Positions 53,153 to 61,751 of a stretch of DNA of 64,000 nucleotides are shown piece by piece (the stretch's first letter is position 1; each line of letters starts with the position of its first letter). Source of the stretch: DATGUP01 sp035301265 (GTDB lineage: Bacteria; Bacillota; Bacilli; Bacillales; Amphibacillaceae); the NCBI GenBank assembly GCA_035301265.1, contig DATGUP010000004.1, positions 58,437 to 122,436 on the forward strand. The letters run 5' to 3'. Below the pieces are notes generated by a model. That model worked only from the letters and a program-made list of their open reading frames with translations. It was not told the origin of the DNA and did not search any database. The position numbers were made by a program, and so were the translations under genes.

Positions 53153-53482
53153 TTATGATTGGAGTCCATTAGGCAAACGTTCGATAAATTCTACAATTTC
53201 CGCCTTCGTTTTTCGATCTTTGCTCACAAAACGCCCGGTCTCTTCTCCATTGTGAAAGGCAATAAAACTTGGAATACCGAATATCTCATACTCCTGGCAA
53301 ATATCGATAAATCGATCTCGATCGACTTCGATGAATGTATAATTGGAAAATGTATTTTCGATATCCGGCAACACCGGTTCAATGACTTGACAATCCGGGC
53401 ACCAATCGGCTGTAAATAAAGCTATGACATTCTCTTTATGAATCCATTCCTGAAATTGTTCGTGTGATTCGATCTTTTGCAA
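53153..53482 (-). CDS. ytpP: Thioredoxin-like protein YtpP
   Basis: A 109-residue thioredoxin-fold protein with active site FTADWCPDCQV (CPDC) and the cis-proline loop FGIPSF. It probably reduces a disulfide in the cytoplasm. I place the start at TTG 53482 (AGGGGTTGATAAG upstream), giving the B. subtilis length; the frame runs 19 codons further without a site. First gene of ytpPQR. Confidence 0.85.
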   Translation of the reverse strand: MQKIESHEQFQEWIHKENVIALFTADWCPDCQVIEPVLPDIENTFSNYTFIEVDRDRFIDICQEYEIFGIPSFIAFHNGEETGRFVSKDRKTKAEIVEFIERLPNGLQS

Positions 53483-53720
53483 ACTTATCAACCCCTGATT
53501 ATTATCATATATCTGATTAACATTGGATTCAATAATCACAAGTTATTTCATCCCTGTTTTACTGTTTGTCATTCGCAATTCAACCATCGAACGTTTGCAT
53601 CTTTATTTCATTTTACTATGAATGCAGCAATTGACAAGCATTATTTCTCAGCATAGCACTGCTTTGCTTTATAAAAGAAATCGTTTAAAATAAAAGGAGA
53701 AATAGAAATGGAGGGGTATT

Positions 53721-54161
53721 ATGGAATTAACCGTTTATCTAGCCGGCCAAATCCACGATGATTGGCGAGATGAAGTGAAGAAAAAAGCAGAAGAAAAAAA
53801 CCTTCCGCTCAAATTTGTCGGACCACAAACCAATCACGAACGGTCGGACAACGTCGGCAACGACATATTGGGTGAACAACCTGGAAAGTTGTACAAAGAT
53901 GACGCCGCTTCAAGCATCAATAACTTGCGAACACAAGTATTGATGCAGAAAGCAGACGTTGTGATCGCTTTATTCGGTGAAAAGTATAAACAGTGGAATA
54001 CCGCAATGGATGCGAGCGCAGCCATCACGATGAACAAGCCGACGATCATCGTACGACCGGAATCGCTCATCCACCCGCTGAAAGAATTGTCCAACAAAGC
54101 TAATGTAACCGTTGAAACGATCGATCAAGCCATTGAGATTCTGTCTTACATTTACGAATAA
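53721..54161 (+). CDS. ytoQ: YtoQ family protein
   Basis: A 146-residue protein of the YtoQ family with a flavodoxin/nucleoside-deoxyribosyltransferase-like pattern: VYLAGQIHDDWR at the start, VGPQTNHERSDNVG, and LMQKADVVIALFGEKYKQWNTAMD. The role is unknown. The ATG follows GGAGGGGTATT. It is divergent from ytpP and convergent with the DUF84 gene. Confidence 0.88.
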   Translation: MELTVYLAGQIHDDWRDEVKKKAEEKNLPLKFVGPQTNHERSDNVGNDILGEQPGKLYKDDAASSINNLRTQVLMQKADVVIALFGEKYKQWNTAMDASAAITMNKPTIIVRPESLIHPLKELSNKANVTVETIDQAIEILSYIYE

Positions 54162-54166
54162 AATAT

Positions 54167-54195
54167 AACAAGCAGCGGAAAAAGCGCTGCTTGTT
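54167..54195. terminator. Bidirectional terminator between ytoQ and the DUF84 gene
   Basis: AACAAGCAGCG (54167-54177), loop GAAAAAG, CGCTGCTTGTT (54185-54195), T-tracts on both sides. Confidence 0.85.
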
Positions 54196-54696
54196 TTATG
54201 CCCAATATTCCCATTGGCCGCGCAATAATTGAACAATGTGTGCGAACATGTCGCGCCTGGATATGCGTTCATTTGTGAAAATACCAACGGCCCCTTCTCG
54301 ATGGCGGACGCCTCTTGTTTTTGTATAATTGTCCATAAGATCCCCTAGTTCTTTGCCATTTTCTAACGGTTCAATAAATGAATGAGGCAAGGCGATTCTG
54401 GCTCCGCTTGCTACAAAAGTTTGACCTTCCGGGGTGATCAGCGCTCCCCAGTTGCATAAAAACAACTGGTCGAAAAAAATCATAACGCCGCCTTCCAAGC
54501 CGACGCCGAAAGCATCCGGAACTTTATCCCGGCATTCTTTCGCCCGGTTAATGGCTCCCTGCATTGTTTCCTGATCGGAAAACGGCTGAGCAGATACGTT
54601 AGATGAAGCGGCTAGCGGCATAATCATACTGTCTGGAAACACATCTTGAACGGCGCTAAGCTTAGTTTTATTTTTGGATCCGACGACGATTTTCAT
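54196..54696 (-). CDS. DUF84 family non-canonical purine NTP phosphatase
   Basis: A 166-residue protein of the YjjX/DUF84 type, which hydrolyses inosine and xanthosine triphosphates to keep them out of nucleic acids. Visible are VVGSKNKTKLSAVQ at the start, the GLEGGV motif and the acidic ELGDLMD stretch, with a REGAVGIFT segment. Its stop overlaps the shared terminator. It is 43 bases downstream of ytoP. I do not recall it at this place in B. subtilis. Confidence 0.85.
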   Translation of the reverse strand: MKIVVGSKNKTKLSAVQDVFPDSMIMPLAASSNVSAQPFSDQETMQGAINRAKECRDKVPDAFGVGLEGGVMIFFDQLFLCNWGALITPEGQTFVASGARIALPHSFIEPLENGKELGDLMDNYTKTRGVRHREGAVGIFTNERISRRDMFAHIVQLLRGQWEYWA

Positions 54697-54739
54697 GTTT
54701 CCAAGCCTCCATCAACGTGATTCTAAAGGCGAACAGTAC

Positions 54740-55807
54740 TTAACTATTTTTACGTATTTGTTCAACAGTGTTCGCATCGGTTGTTTTAACGAGTTGCACT
54801 AACAGTTCCTTTGCGGCCGCATAGTCGTCGACGTGAATGATCGATGCTGACGTATGGATATAGCGCGAGCAAATGCCAACAACAGCCGAGGGCACGCCAC
54901 TTCCTGTTATGTGCACTCGACCGGCATCGGTTCCGCCTTGTGAGACAAAAAATTGATAAGGGATGTCGTTGGACTCAGCGGTATCAAGGATGAAATCACG
55001 CATGCCACGATGGGTCACCATAGAACGGTCAAAAATCCGCAAGAGAGCGCCTTTGCCAAGTTGGCCAAATTCCTTCTCATCGCCTGTCATATCATTGGCC
55101 GGGGAGGCATCAAGAGCATAGAAAACATCCGGATCGATCATGTTGGCTGCAACTTGTGCTCCGCGCAAACCAACTTCTTCCTGTACCGTAGCACCTGAAT
55201 ACAATTCATTTGGCAATGTATCGTTTTGGACTTCTTTCATCAACTCAATCGACAGTCCGCACCCATATCGGTTATCCCAAGCCTTAGCCATAATTTTCTT
55301 TTCATTAGCCATCGGTGTAAACGGACAAATAGGTACGATCGCTTGTCCCGGTTTAATACCGATGTTTTCGGCATCTTCTTTATCGTCCGCGCCAATGTCA
55401 ATCAGCATGTCTTTTGTTTCCATCGGTTTTTTGCGCTGTTCATGCGATAAGTTATGCGGTGGAATCGAGCCAATCACACCGGGCACTGGACCGTTATCAG
55501 TCATGATTTGTACCCTTTGGGCGAGCAACACTTGATTCCACCAACCGCCTAATGTTTGAAAGCGAATCATACCGTTTTTTGTGATGTGCGTAACCATAAA
55601 GCCTACTTCATCCATATGACCGGCAACCATCACTTTCGGTCCGTTCCCTTTCCGTACGCCGAATACTCCACCGAGATTGTCTTGAATCACCTCATCAGCG
55701 TATTTTTCCAATTCTTCTTTCATACATTCACGAACAAGATATTCATGGCCTGGTGGGCCTTGTAATTCTGTCAATTTTTTAAATAAATGACGTGTTTCTT
55801 GTTCCAT
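54740..55807 (-). CDS. ytoP: M42 family aminopeptidase YtoP
   Basis: A metallo-aminopeptidase of 355 residues (B. subtilis YtoP 357). Metal and catalytic residues are visible: AGHMDEVGF, WDNRYGCG, QEEVGLRGA, ALDASPAND and RYIHTSAS. The tetrahedral M42 class degrades short peptides. The ATG at 55807 follows GGGGGA with 7 bases; an ATG five codons upstream overlaps that site. Confidence 0.92.
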   Translation of the reverse strand: MEQETRHLFKKLTELQGPPGHEYLVRECMKEELEKYADEVIQDNLGGVFGVRKGNGPKVMVAGHMDEVGFMVTHITKNGMIRFQTLGGWWNQVLLAQRVQIMTDNGPVPGVIGSIPPHNLSHEQRKKPMETKDMLIDIGADDKEDAENIGIKPGQAIVPICPFTPMANEKKIMAKAWDNRYGCGLSIELMKEVQNDTLPNELYSGATVQEEVGLRGAQVAANMIDPDVFYALDASPANDMTGDEKEFGQLGKGALLRIFDRSMVTHRGMRDFILDTAESNDIPYQFFVSQGGTDAGRVHITGSGVPSAVVGICSRYIHTSASIIHVDDYAAAKELLVQLVKTTDANTVEQIRKNS

Positions 55808-55959
55808 ACATGTGTCCCCCATCCATATGTAATATTATTATTATAACGAAAAAACACACCCGATGACCAACATCCGGTATATTATTTTCTATTTTCACTT
55901 CTTTAAGGTATACTTGCATCAAAGAATGATCAACAATCATGTACAAGAGGTGAAAAGAA

Positions 55960-56274
55960 ATGGGAATGAAGCGAGTCATTTTTGCAGCAGGGTTAGGGGC
56001 AATAGCTGGCTATCTAGCTAAACAACTGCAGGACGAATACCAAAAAGTCACTCCTGAAAAGGCATTGAAAAACGCGAAGGAAACGTTTAAAAAACAAGGT
56101 CCGATCAACGGTTCATGGATTTATATGAAGCCTGAGGAAGTCGAGAAAAACGGACTTTTGTACAACGCCTACCGCGGCGGTGTTTCTCGAAATATCGATG
56201 GGGAAAGCAAGCAGTATGAGTTTTTTGTTGATGTGGATACCGGTGCTGTCATTGATGCAGTTCCCAATCCTTGA
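55960..56274 (+). CDS. ytzB: YtzB, PepSY-type small protein
   Basis: A 104-residue protein with a short hydrophobic N-terminus (about 5-20) and a PepSY-like C-terminal part (LLYNAYRGGVSRN, YEFFVDVDTGAVID). It may be membrane-associated or secreted. The ATG follows AGAGGTGAAAAGAA. Same position as in B. subtilis. Function unknown. Confidence 0.82.
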   Translation: MGMKRVIFAAGLGAIAGYLAKQLQDEYQKVTPEKALKNAKETFKKQGPINGSWIYMKPEEVEKNGLLYNAYRGGVSRNIDGESKQYEFFVDVDTGAVIDAVPNP

Positions 56275-56280
56275 CAAACG

Positions 56281-56312
56281 GGTCCTGCCCATTTTAAAGG
56301 GCTGGACCTTTA
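56281..56312 (+). terminator. Terminator after ytzB
   Basis: GGTCCTGCCC-ATTTTAAA-GGGCTGGACC followed by TTTATT; a 10-pair stem with one mismatch. Confidence 0.8.
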
Positions 56313-57167
56313 TTCATATGCATAACGTTTACGCTTAAGTTCGTTCATCTTCTCTCCACGCTCATCAAATTGAATCGCCCGGTAATAAGCATCATGATAA
56401 AACGTATACCATGCTCTTTTCTGATAGCCGATATCCATCCACTTTTCCTTTTGATGAACGGATGTAACAGGATAATCATCGTAAGCAAGCGCCCATAATT
56501 TATTTTGATGAGCATGCGTCGGCATCAAATCGGCCATGTGAATAAAACAGTCGCTATCATCGGCAAAAACGATAATCGCATGCCCGTCGCTATGGCCCCC
56601 TGTATGAATCATTCGCAAGCCATCGGCCACTTCTATTTCTTTTTCAAATGTTTGCACTTGTTCTGTAATCGGTTCCCAATTCATTTTCCAATACGTGTTT
56701 ACTGAACGGATATTCGGATGTCGCATCTCGTGCCATTCCACCGCCGAAGTATAAATGAGTGCCTTTTTAAAAACAGATATGTATGTACCGTCTTCGGTCA
56801 GTTTTGTCAATCCACACGCATGGTCAAAATGAAGATGTGTCATCAACAAAGCATCGATGTCGTCCACTGATAAACCAAGCGCTGAAAGAGATGCATCGAT
56901 GTGCGATTCTTCTCGTACACCAAAATTGCGAATTTGCTTAGCCGTTAATTTGCCGTTTCCCATCCCTGAATCAATCAAAAAGTTTTTCCCATCCAGCTGC
57001 AATAAAATAGGATCTGTCCGCAATTCAATTTGATTTTGATCATTCACCGGATATTTTTTACTCCACAACGCTTTTGGAACAACGCCGAACATCGCCCCGC
57101 CATCCAAAAAATTGACACCGCCGCGAAGCCATGTAAGCTTTGCTCTACCAATCTGTAATGTTTCCAT
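56310..57167 (-). CDS. ytnP: YtnP family lactonase
   Basis: A metallo-beta-lactamase-fold lactonase of 285 residues. B. subtilis YtnP (281) degrades signalling lactones and interferes with Streptomyces development. Metal ligands: TGHLHFDHACG region (HLHFDH near residue 107), HTGGHSDGHA and HMADLMP. The ATG is preceded by AAGGAGG about 10 bases before. In B. subtilis malS lies next to it; here it is absent. Confidence 0.9.
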   Translation of the reverse strand: METLQIGRAKLTWLRGGVNFLDGGAMFGVVPKALWSKKYPVNDQNQIELRTDPILLQLDGKNFLIDSGMGNGKLTAKQIRNFGVREESHIDASLSALGLSVDDIDALLMTHLHFDHACGLTKLTEDGTYISVFKKALIYTSAVEWHEMRHPNIRSVNTYWKMNWEPITEQVQTFEKEIEVADGLRMIHTGGHSDGHAIIVFADDSDCFIHMADLMPTHAHQNKLWALAYDDYPVTSVHQKEKWMDIGYQKRAWYTFYHDAYYRAIQFDERGEKMNELKRKRYAYE

Positions 57168-57251
57168 ATTTCAACCTCCTTTCTTTTAGTCTACCTTAAA
57201 CACCGCTTATTTTGCAAACGATTTCAACGCCCATCCAGGGAGGCAGGCCAT

Positions 57252-57890
57252 TTACTTGATCTGCGCTCGACAGCGGTATATGCGCTGTTTTTTAGCCAAA
57301 AATTTTTCTTCGTATTCCGTCATCACATTGTCTGGATCAGCCGTGGCGTGCAAATCTAAGTTTACCTCGGTTAATACAAAGCCGAATTGAGACAGACTGA
57401 CGAGTGAATACTCGAAAAAACCTTGATTATCCGTTTTCAAAATGATTTCTCCCCTGGGGGATAAAATATCTTGATAAGCGCGTAAAAAGGTATGATAAGT
57501 CAATCGTCGTTTTTCATGACGGTTTTTCGGCCAAGGATCTGAGAAATTCAAGTAAATGACATCTATTTCTTGAGTTGCGAAAAAATGGGTTAATTCACTG
57601 GCATCTTCGTTCAACAAAACGACATTGGTTGCGCCGACATCCTGAATTTTTTCCCCTGCATCGGCGATGACGCTTTTAGCGCGCTCGATGCCGATAAAAT
57701 TAATATCAGAATACTTCCGAGACATTTCAGCAATAAACTGTCCCTTACCTGTGCCGATTTCTAAATGAATAGGGTGATTATTATTGAAAAAAGCGTTCCA
57801 TTGACCTTTATACACTTCTGCATTGGGCAGTATGAGATGTTGATTCTGTTTTATAAATTCATCTGCCCATGGTTTATAACGTAGACGCAT
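57252..57890 (-). CDS. trmB: tRNA (guanine-N7)-methyltransferase
   Basis: A SAM-dependent enzyme that makes m7G46 in tRNA. The 212 residues include HLEIGTGKGQFI (SAM motif, near 40), FIGIERAKSV and NFSDPWPKNRHEKRRLT. The start MRLRYKPWADEFI is typical. A GGAGG-type site lies just upstream. It is divergent from ytzH. Confidence 0.95.
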   Translation of the reverse strand: MRLRYKPWADEFIKQNQHLILPNAEVYKGQWNAFFNNNHPIHLEIGTGKGQFIAEMSRKYSDINFIGIERAKSVIADAGEKIQDVGATNVVLLNEDASELTHFFATQEIDVIYLNFSDPWPKNRHEKRRLTYHTFLRAYQDILSPRGEIILKTDNQGFFEYSLVSLSQFGFVLTEVNLDLHATADPDNVMTEYEEKFLAKKQRIYRCRAQIK

Positions 57891-57963
57891 CGGACATACC
57901 TCCGCTTTTGTATTTATACATAAGGTGTGTTTTACTGCACAAACTATGACTGAGGTGATAGAG

Positions 57964-58251
57964 ATGACATTATCGGTTTCTCATCAATTACAATTGTTAT
58001 CTGATATTTTAAGCGAACAAACCGCAGATATAGATGGGAGTATATCCGAATATCAACAAATCAAACGGCTCATTCAGTCCATGATGGCCAACAACCGGAT
58101 CACAGATGAACAATTGCTTCAACTTTTACCGGAAATTTACCATTATGGGCTACAAGGTGAGGCTGCTCAAAATATTGAGGAACATATTACAACAAATAAA
58201 GATAATATAAACGACTGGCTCAAAGCGATACAAAATGCAACTACACAATAG
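57964..58251 (+). CDS. ytzH: YtzH-like protein
   Basis: A soluble, helical protein of 95 residues without membrane span (start MTLSVSHQLQLLSDIL). The ATG at 57964 is preceded by GAGGTGATAGAG; the upstream frame to 57925 lacks a site. Length and place match B. subtilis YtzH. Its last 11 bases overlap the end of ytmP on the other strand. Function unknown. Confidence 0.78.
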   Translation: MTLSVSHQLQLLSDILSEQTADIDGSISEYQQIKRLIQSMMANNRITDEQLLQLLPEIYHYGLQGEAAQNIEEHITTNKDNINDWLKAIQNATTQ

Positions 58252-59053
58252 TCGATATAACACGATCATTCAACACGGTTAATTCGTCTAACCGCTCCAT
58301 CATTTTTTGCCTTTCGCCCCGCTCAAAATGCCAGTTCATATAGTTTAAACAATCAAGGAGCAAATAAAAATACATCCGTTTCAAAACATTATTCGTTTGG
58401 CGTACCCCATAGCGTTTAAGCCAGTCCGCCCAATCCTTTTTTGGAACATACTTGTTCAAAAGCATGCCAAAATCGATCGCAGGATCAGCGATCATGGCGT
58501 TGTCCCAATCAACAAGATATAAATCCCCTTGCTCGGTTAAGATAAGATTATTGTGATTAAGATCACAATGACAGACGACCTGTTTTTGCCGTCGCGTTGC
58601 CGGAAGCAGTTTCTGGAGAATATGGATGGCTGTTCGCACTTCATCATCCGTTGATAAAACATGATGGTGGTTGATGTGTTTTTGAATCATCACAAAACGT
58701 TCATCAGGCGTAACAGCTTTTTTACCTAGTCGCATAAGCATATGCAACAACTCGGACGAATGATGAATTTTGTGTAACAAATCGGCAACGCGCTCCTGTC
58801 TCATTTCGTCGGGTTTAAGCTCTCGTCCGTCCAACCATTCCTGTGCTGTTAAAACATCGCCGTTTTCCATACGTTTCGTCCATACTAATTTAGGCACGAT
58901 ACCTTCTGCCGATAAAACGGCTAAAAAAGGAGAAGAGTTGCGTTTAACAAACAGCCGTTTATGTTGATGTTCTGCGATATAAGCATCACCTGTCAGACCA
59001 CCGGCAGGCGTGATTGACCATTCTTTGCCAAGCGCTTTATGAAGACAGTTCAC
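58241..59053 (-). CDS. ytmP: YtmP, aminoglycoside/choline kinase-like
   Basis: A 270-residue protein kinase-like phosphotransferase of the APH/choline kinase type. Visible are the catalytic loop VCHCDLNHNNLIL (about 160) and the metal site YLVDWDNAMI (about 180). The small molecule substrate is unknown. GTG start at 59053 with GAGGAA upstream. Tail-to-tail overlap with ytzH. Confidence 0.88.
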   Translation of the reverse strand: MNCLHKALGKEWSITPAGGLTGDAYIAEHQHKRLFVKRNSSPFLAVLSAEGIVPKLVWTKRMENGDVLTAQEWLDGRELKPDEMRQERVADLLHKIHHSSELLHMLMRLGKKAVTPDERFVMIQKHINHHHVLSTDDEVRTAIHILQKLLPATRRQKQVVCHCDLNHNNLILTEQGDLYLVDWDNAMIADPAIDFGMLLNKYVPKKDWADWLKRYGVRQTNNVLKRMYFYLLLDCLNYMNWHFERGERQKMMERLDELTVLNDRVISTIV

Positions 59054-59145
59054 TTCGATTCCTCAAATCTAACGTAAAGTTAACAATATGTGAATAGATT
59101 ATCGAAAAACGAGTTGTATTGCAAGTGCTTAAATTTCGCTGCATC

Positions 59146-60063
59146 TCACACGCCTCCGTTCTCCATATTGTACGCATTTGCATCCTCTTTCCATTCCGGA
59201 CGTTTAACCGCACTGGTCACACAATTTTGTAACAGAATGCCGGCGGCTTTCAACTGCCTGTTTTTCAATGGAGAGGCGAGTACCCGTTTTTCCCGGAACC
59301 AATTTGCATATTCACGCCTGCCGATGATGTTTGTTTGATAAGGTTCAGAATGAAACAATATATCATTAGATCTTGACAATACGGTTTTTCTAATCGGTAT
59401 GTTCATCCCGTGACTGCGAAGAATACGCTTGCTAATTTGCTCGGTGCGCTTTAACGCGATTTCCGGGCTCAAAAACGTTTTAGTCGAACGTTTTTGCTCC
59501 ATTGTCCATACCCGGTGATCCCCAGCCACAATCGTAACAGACGGATCCTTTTCAAGTAAATAGATAATCTCGATGTCAATCGGACTGAGTAAAATAATTT
59601 CCCCATCAACAGGAGCGTGTTGGATAAGAAAAACGGGATAATACAATACAAGATATGTATCAGGAAATCGCTGTAAAAAATATTTCAATACATCATCGTC
59701 GTAATGGTGTTGATCAACAAAAGAAGTATCGGTCACAGTTGATGATGCCCATTTCAACTGAATGGGAAACAGTTTATCCAAAAAATATTGTTTCAACTCT
59801 TGTTCGGTTTTCGGAAACAGATCTTCGCTTGTTGTGACAGTTTTATCAGGATTCGGTGTTTTTTTCCAAAACGACATCCATTTGGAAAAAACAGATGTCG
59901 TTTCTTGCGAGGCTTTTGTTTCCGCCTTATGGTCTGCATCGCACCATAAGCGGTAAAGTTCGTGCCAATGTTTTTGCTTCAATCGAATGTATTGGCTTGG
60001 ATAACGGTATATATTCCATTCATAACGGGAGATATAATCCTTTAATTTGATGAGCTGAGCCAT
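59146..60063 (-). CDS. ytlQ: YtlQ-like protein, degenerate NERD-type nuclease fold
   Basis: A soluble protein of 305 residues that lies 5 bases downstream of thpR. The start MAQLIKLKDYISRYEWNIYR recalls B. subtilis YtlQ. A central stretch (about 125-190: an acidic region, PVDGEIILLSPIDIEIIYLLEKD, then HRVW) resembles the NERD nuclease-related fold, but the catalytic lysine motif is altered, so activity is doubtful. The ATG at 60063 has GAGGTG 6 bases upstream. Function unknown. The pairing with an RNA 2',3'-cyclic phosphodiesterase suggests an RNA link, which is inference. Confidence 0.65.
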   Translation of the reverse strand: MAQLIKLKDYISRYEWNIYRYPSQYIRLKQKHWHELYRLWCDADHKAETKASQETTSVFSKWMSFWKKTPNPDKTVTTSEDLFPKTEQELKQYFLDKLFPIQLKWASSTVTDTSFVDQHHYDDDVLKYFLQRFPDTYLVLYYPVFLIQHAPVDGEIILLSPIDIEIIYLLEKDPSVTIVAGDHRVWTMEQKRSTKTFLSPEIALKRTEQISKRILRSHGMNIPIRKTVLSRSNDILFHSEPYQTNIIGRREYANWFREKRVLASPLKNRQLKAAGILLQNCVTSAVKRPEWKEDANAYNMENGGV

Positions 60064-60068
60064 GCATG

Positions 60069-60635
60069 TCACCTCGATCGCAATTGATAAACCGTTTTCG
60101 CTTCATATTTAGGGGTTTGTTGCGGATGAATTTGATACAAAACAACTTCTTGGATGTTTAACAAGGAGTGCTCGTTTCGATATTGACGCTTGATTTTTTG
60201 TACAATATCACCTGACGGGGGGCCTTGCCATTTTTTAGCTAGCGTAATGTGGGGGCGATACGGGCGATTATCTTTTGTAAAACCACACGCCGATGCAATG
60301 TCTTCAACTCGATGATACAACGCCATCAATGCCTTGTTTTTTTCCACACCTGCCCATAATACACGCGGTTTATCAGGTTGACCAAACGTGCCGATTCCCT
60401 TAGCCCTCACAGAAAATGCATCAAGAGATTCCAACCGTTTGAATGCATGTTGTACATTTTGAATTTGATCAGCCCCGATCGCCCCGAGAAACTTTAACGT
60501 TATATGTAAATCATCTTTATGCGGCCATTGTTTATACGTAAGGAGTGGTTGTAAATTTTTTTGCCACGTACTAAGCTGTTCTTTTAACCGCTCCTTAATT
60601 GGCACGGCAATGAAATAATGCGATTGTGTTGACAT
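60069..60635 (-). CDS. thpR: RNA 2',3'-cyclic phosphodiesterase (LigT/ThpR)
   Basis: A 2H phosphoesterase of 188 residues with both catalytic motifs: HITLKFLG (about 43) and HITLAKKW (about 128). It opens 2',3'-cyclic phosphates and can join tRNA halves in vitro. The ATG at 60635 follows GGAGGGAAAGAATCC; the upstream frame is unsupported. It is co-transcribed with ytlQ. It is divergent from ytzE. Confidence 0.93.
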   Translation of the reverse strand: MSTQSHYFIAVPIKERLKEQLSTWQKNLQPLLTYKQWPHKDDLHITLKFLGAIGADQIQNVQHAFKRLESLDAFSVRAKGIGTFGQPDKPRVLWAGVEKNKALMALYHRVEDIASACGFTKDNRPYRPHITLAKKWQGPPSGDIVQKIKRQYRNEHSLLNIQEVVLYQIHPQQTPKYEAKTVYQLRSR

Positions 60636-60761
60636 GGATTCTTTCCCTCCATCGACGCTGCTCATAAAAAATGTCAATAACACTTTTATATTTTTCTGAT
60701 TAGGTGTAAAATGAAATATAGCATGCACTAAAGATGAAAGAATTCATTAAGGAGTGGTTTT

Positions 60762-60980
60762 TTGAATCAAGCGACGGCCCGTATGCTGACACGAGTGAAG
60801 GCGATCTATCTCTACATTAGGGAAAATGATACCGTATCAACACGAGACATAGCGGACGAATTCGGAACAACCACCCGCACTGCTCAACGCGACTTGAACA
60901 TCTTAGCGCATAACGGACTAGTCAAAAGCCCTACCCGTGGTAGGTGGAAAATCACAAACAAAAAAGTAAAAATTTCCTGA
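60762..60980 (+). CDS. ytzE: YtzE, DeoR-type HTH protein
   Basis: A 72-residue protein consisting of little more than a DeoR-type winged helix: RVKAIYLYIREND, VSTRDIADEFGTTTRTAQRDLNIL and the basic tail ITNKKVKIS. It lacks a sugar-phosphate domain. TTG start with AAGGAG about 7 bases upstream. Same position and length as B. subtilis YtzE. Its terminator hairpin contains the stop codon of the convergent pseudouridine synthase gene. Confidence 0.88.
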   Translation: MNQATARMLTRVKAIYLYIRENDTVSTRDIADEFGTTTRTAQRDLNILAHNGLVKSPTRGRWKITNKKVKIS

Positions 60981-60983
60981 TGG

Positions 60984-61010
60984 CTGACATCGCTATGTCA
61001 GTTCTTTTTT
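60984..61010 (+). terminator. Terminator after ytzE
   Basis: CTGACAT-CGCT-ATGTCAG followed by TTCTTTTTT. The minus-strand neighbour's stop TCA (60998-61000) lies in the second arm. Confidence 0.85.
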
Positions 61011-61723
61011 GCTTTTAAAGATAAGCAATATTTCCGTTCTGTTTTAGTCAATTCTCGAAATGCTCCCGGCTCAAGCGTCGTATCCAATCGAATATCTCCC
61101 ATTTGCAGGCGTTTTAAATAAATCACCTTTTTACCTACAGCTGCAAACATCCGTTTGACCTGATGAAATTTCCCTTCAGTTATCCCGAGTTCAACAGTGG
61201 ATATACATCCGCTAGTTAATATCGTTAGATCTCCTGGTTTAGTCTGATAACCGTCATCGAGAATAATACCTTGGGCAAATTGCCACACATCCTTTTCAGT
61301 TATACGACCATCTACTGTTACATAATAAGTTTTTTTTACCGCCTTTTTAGGCGAGGTTAGCTGATGAGCTACTTCACCGTCATTGGTTAAAATCACAAGG
61401 CCTTCGGCATCCTTATCAAGTCGCCCTGCCGGAAAAGGATTGAACCGTTGCACATCGGGCGGCAATAGGTCGATGATGGTCTTTTCCCGACGATCGGTCG
61501 TTGCTGAAATAATTCCTTGTGGTTTATTTATCATCACGTATATATACTTTCGATAATGGACCGGGGTTTGCTTCACCATAATGACATCATTGTATGGATC
61601 GACATGAATTCGTCCATGTTTAACCCTTGCACCGTTAACGGTCACCCATTCTTTTTTGATCAATTCCTTGACATCTTTTCGGCTGCCATAGCCCATATGC
61701 GCCAATACTTTATCAAGCCGCAT
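60998..61723 (-). CDS. ytzG: 16S rRNA pseudouridine synthase, RsuA family
   Basis: A 241-residue enzyme of the RsuA type that makes pseudouridine in small-subunit rRNA. An N-terminal S4 domain (1-60, RLDKVLAHMGYGSRK) precedes the catalytic domain with the active aspartate in GRLDKDAEGLVI (about 103). The ATG at 61723 follows AAGGGGG; longer frames extend into the murJ intergenic region and lack a site. It is 28 bases downstream of murJ, so co-transcribed. The symbol follows B. subtilis order. Confidence 0.88.
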   Translation of the reverse strand: MRLDKVLAHMGYGSRKDVKELIKKEWVTVNGARVKHGRIHVDPYNDVIMVKQTPVHYRKYIYVMINKPQGIISATTDRREKTIIDLLPPDVQRFNPFPAGRLDKDAEGLVILTNDGEVAHQLTSPKKAVKKTYYVTVDGRITEKDVWQFAQGIILDDGYQTKPGDLTILTSGCISTVELGITEGKFHQVKRMFAAVGKKVIYLKRLQMGDIRLDTTLEPGAFRELTKTERKYCLSLKAKKN

Positions 61724-61751
61724 CGACAACCCCCCTTTTTTTCGGCTAATG

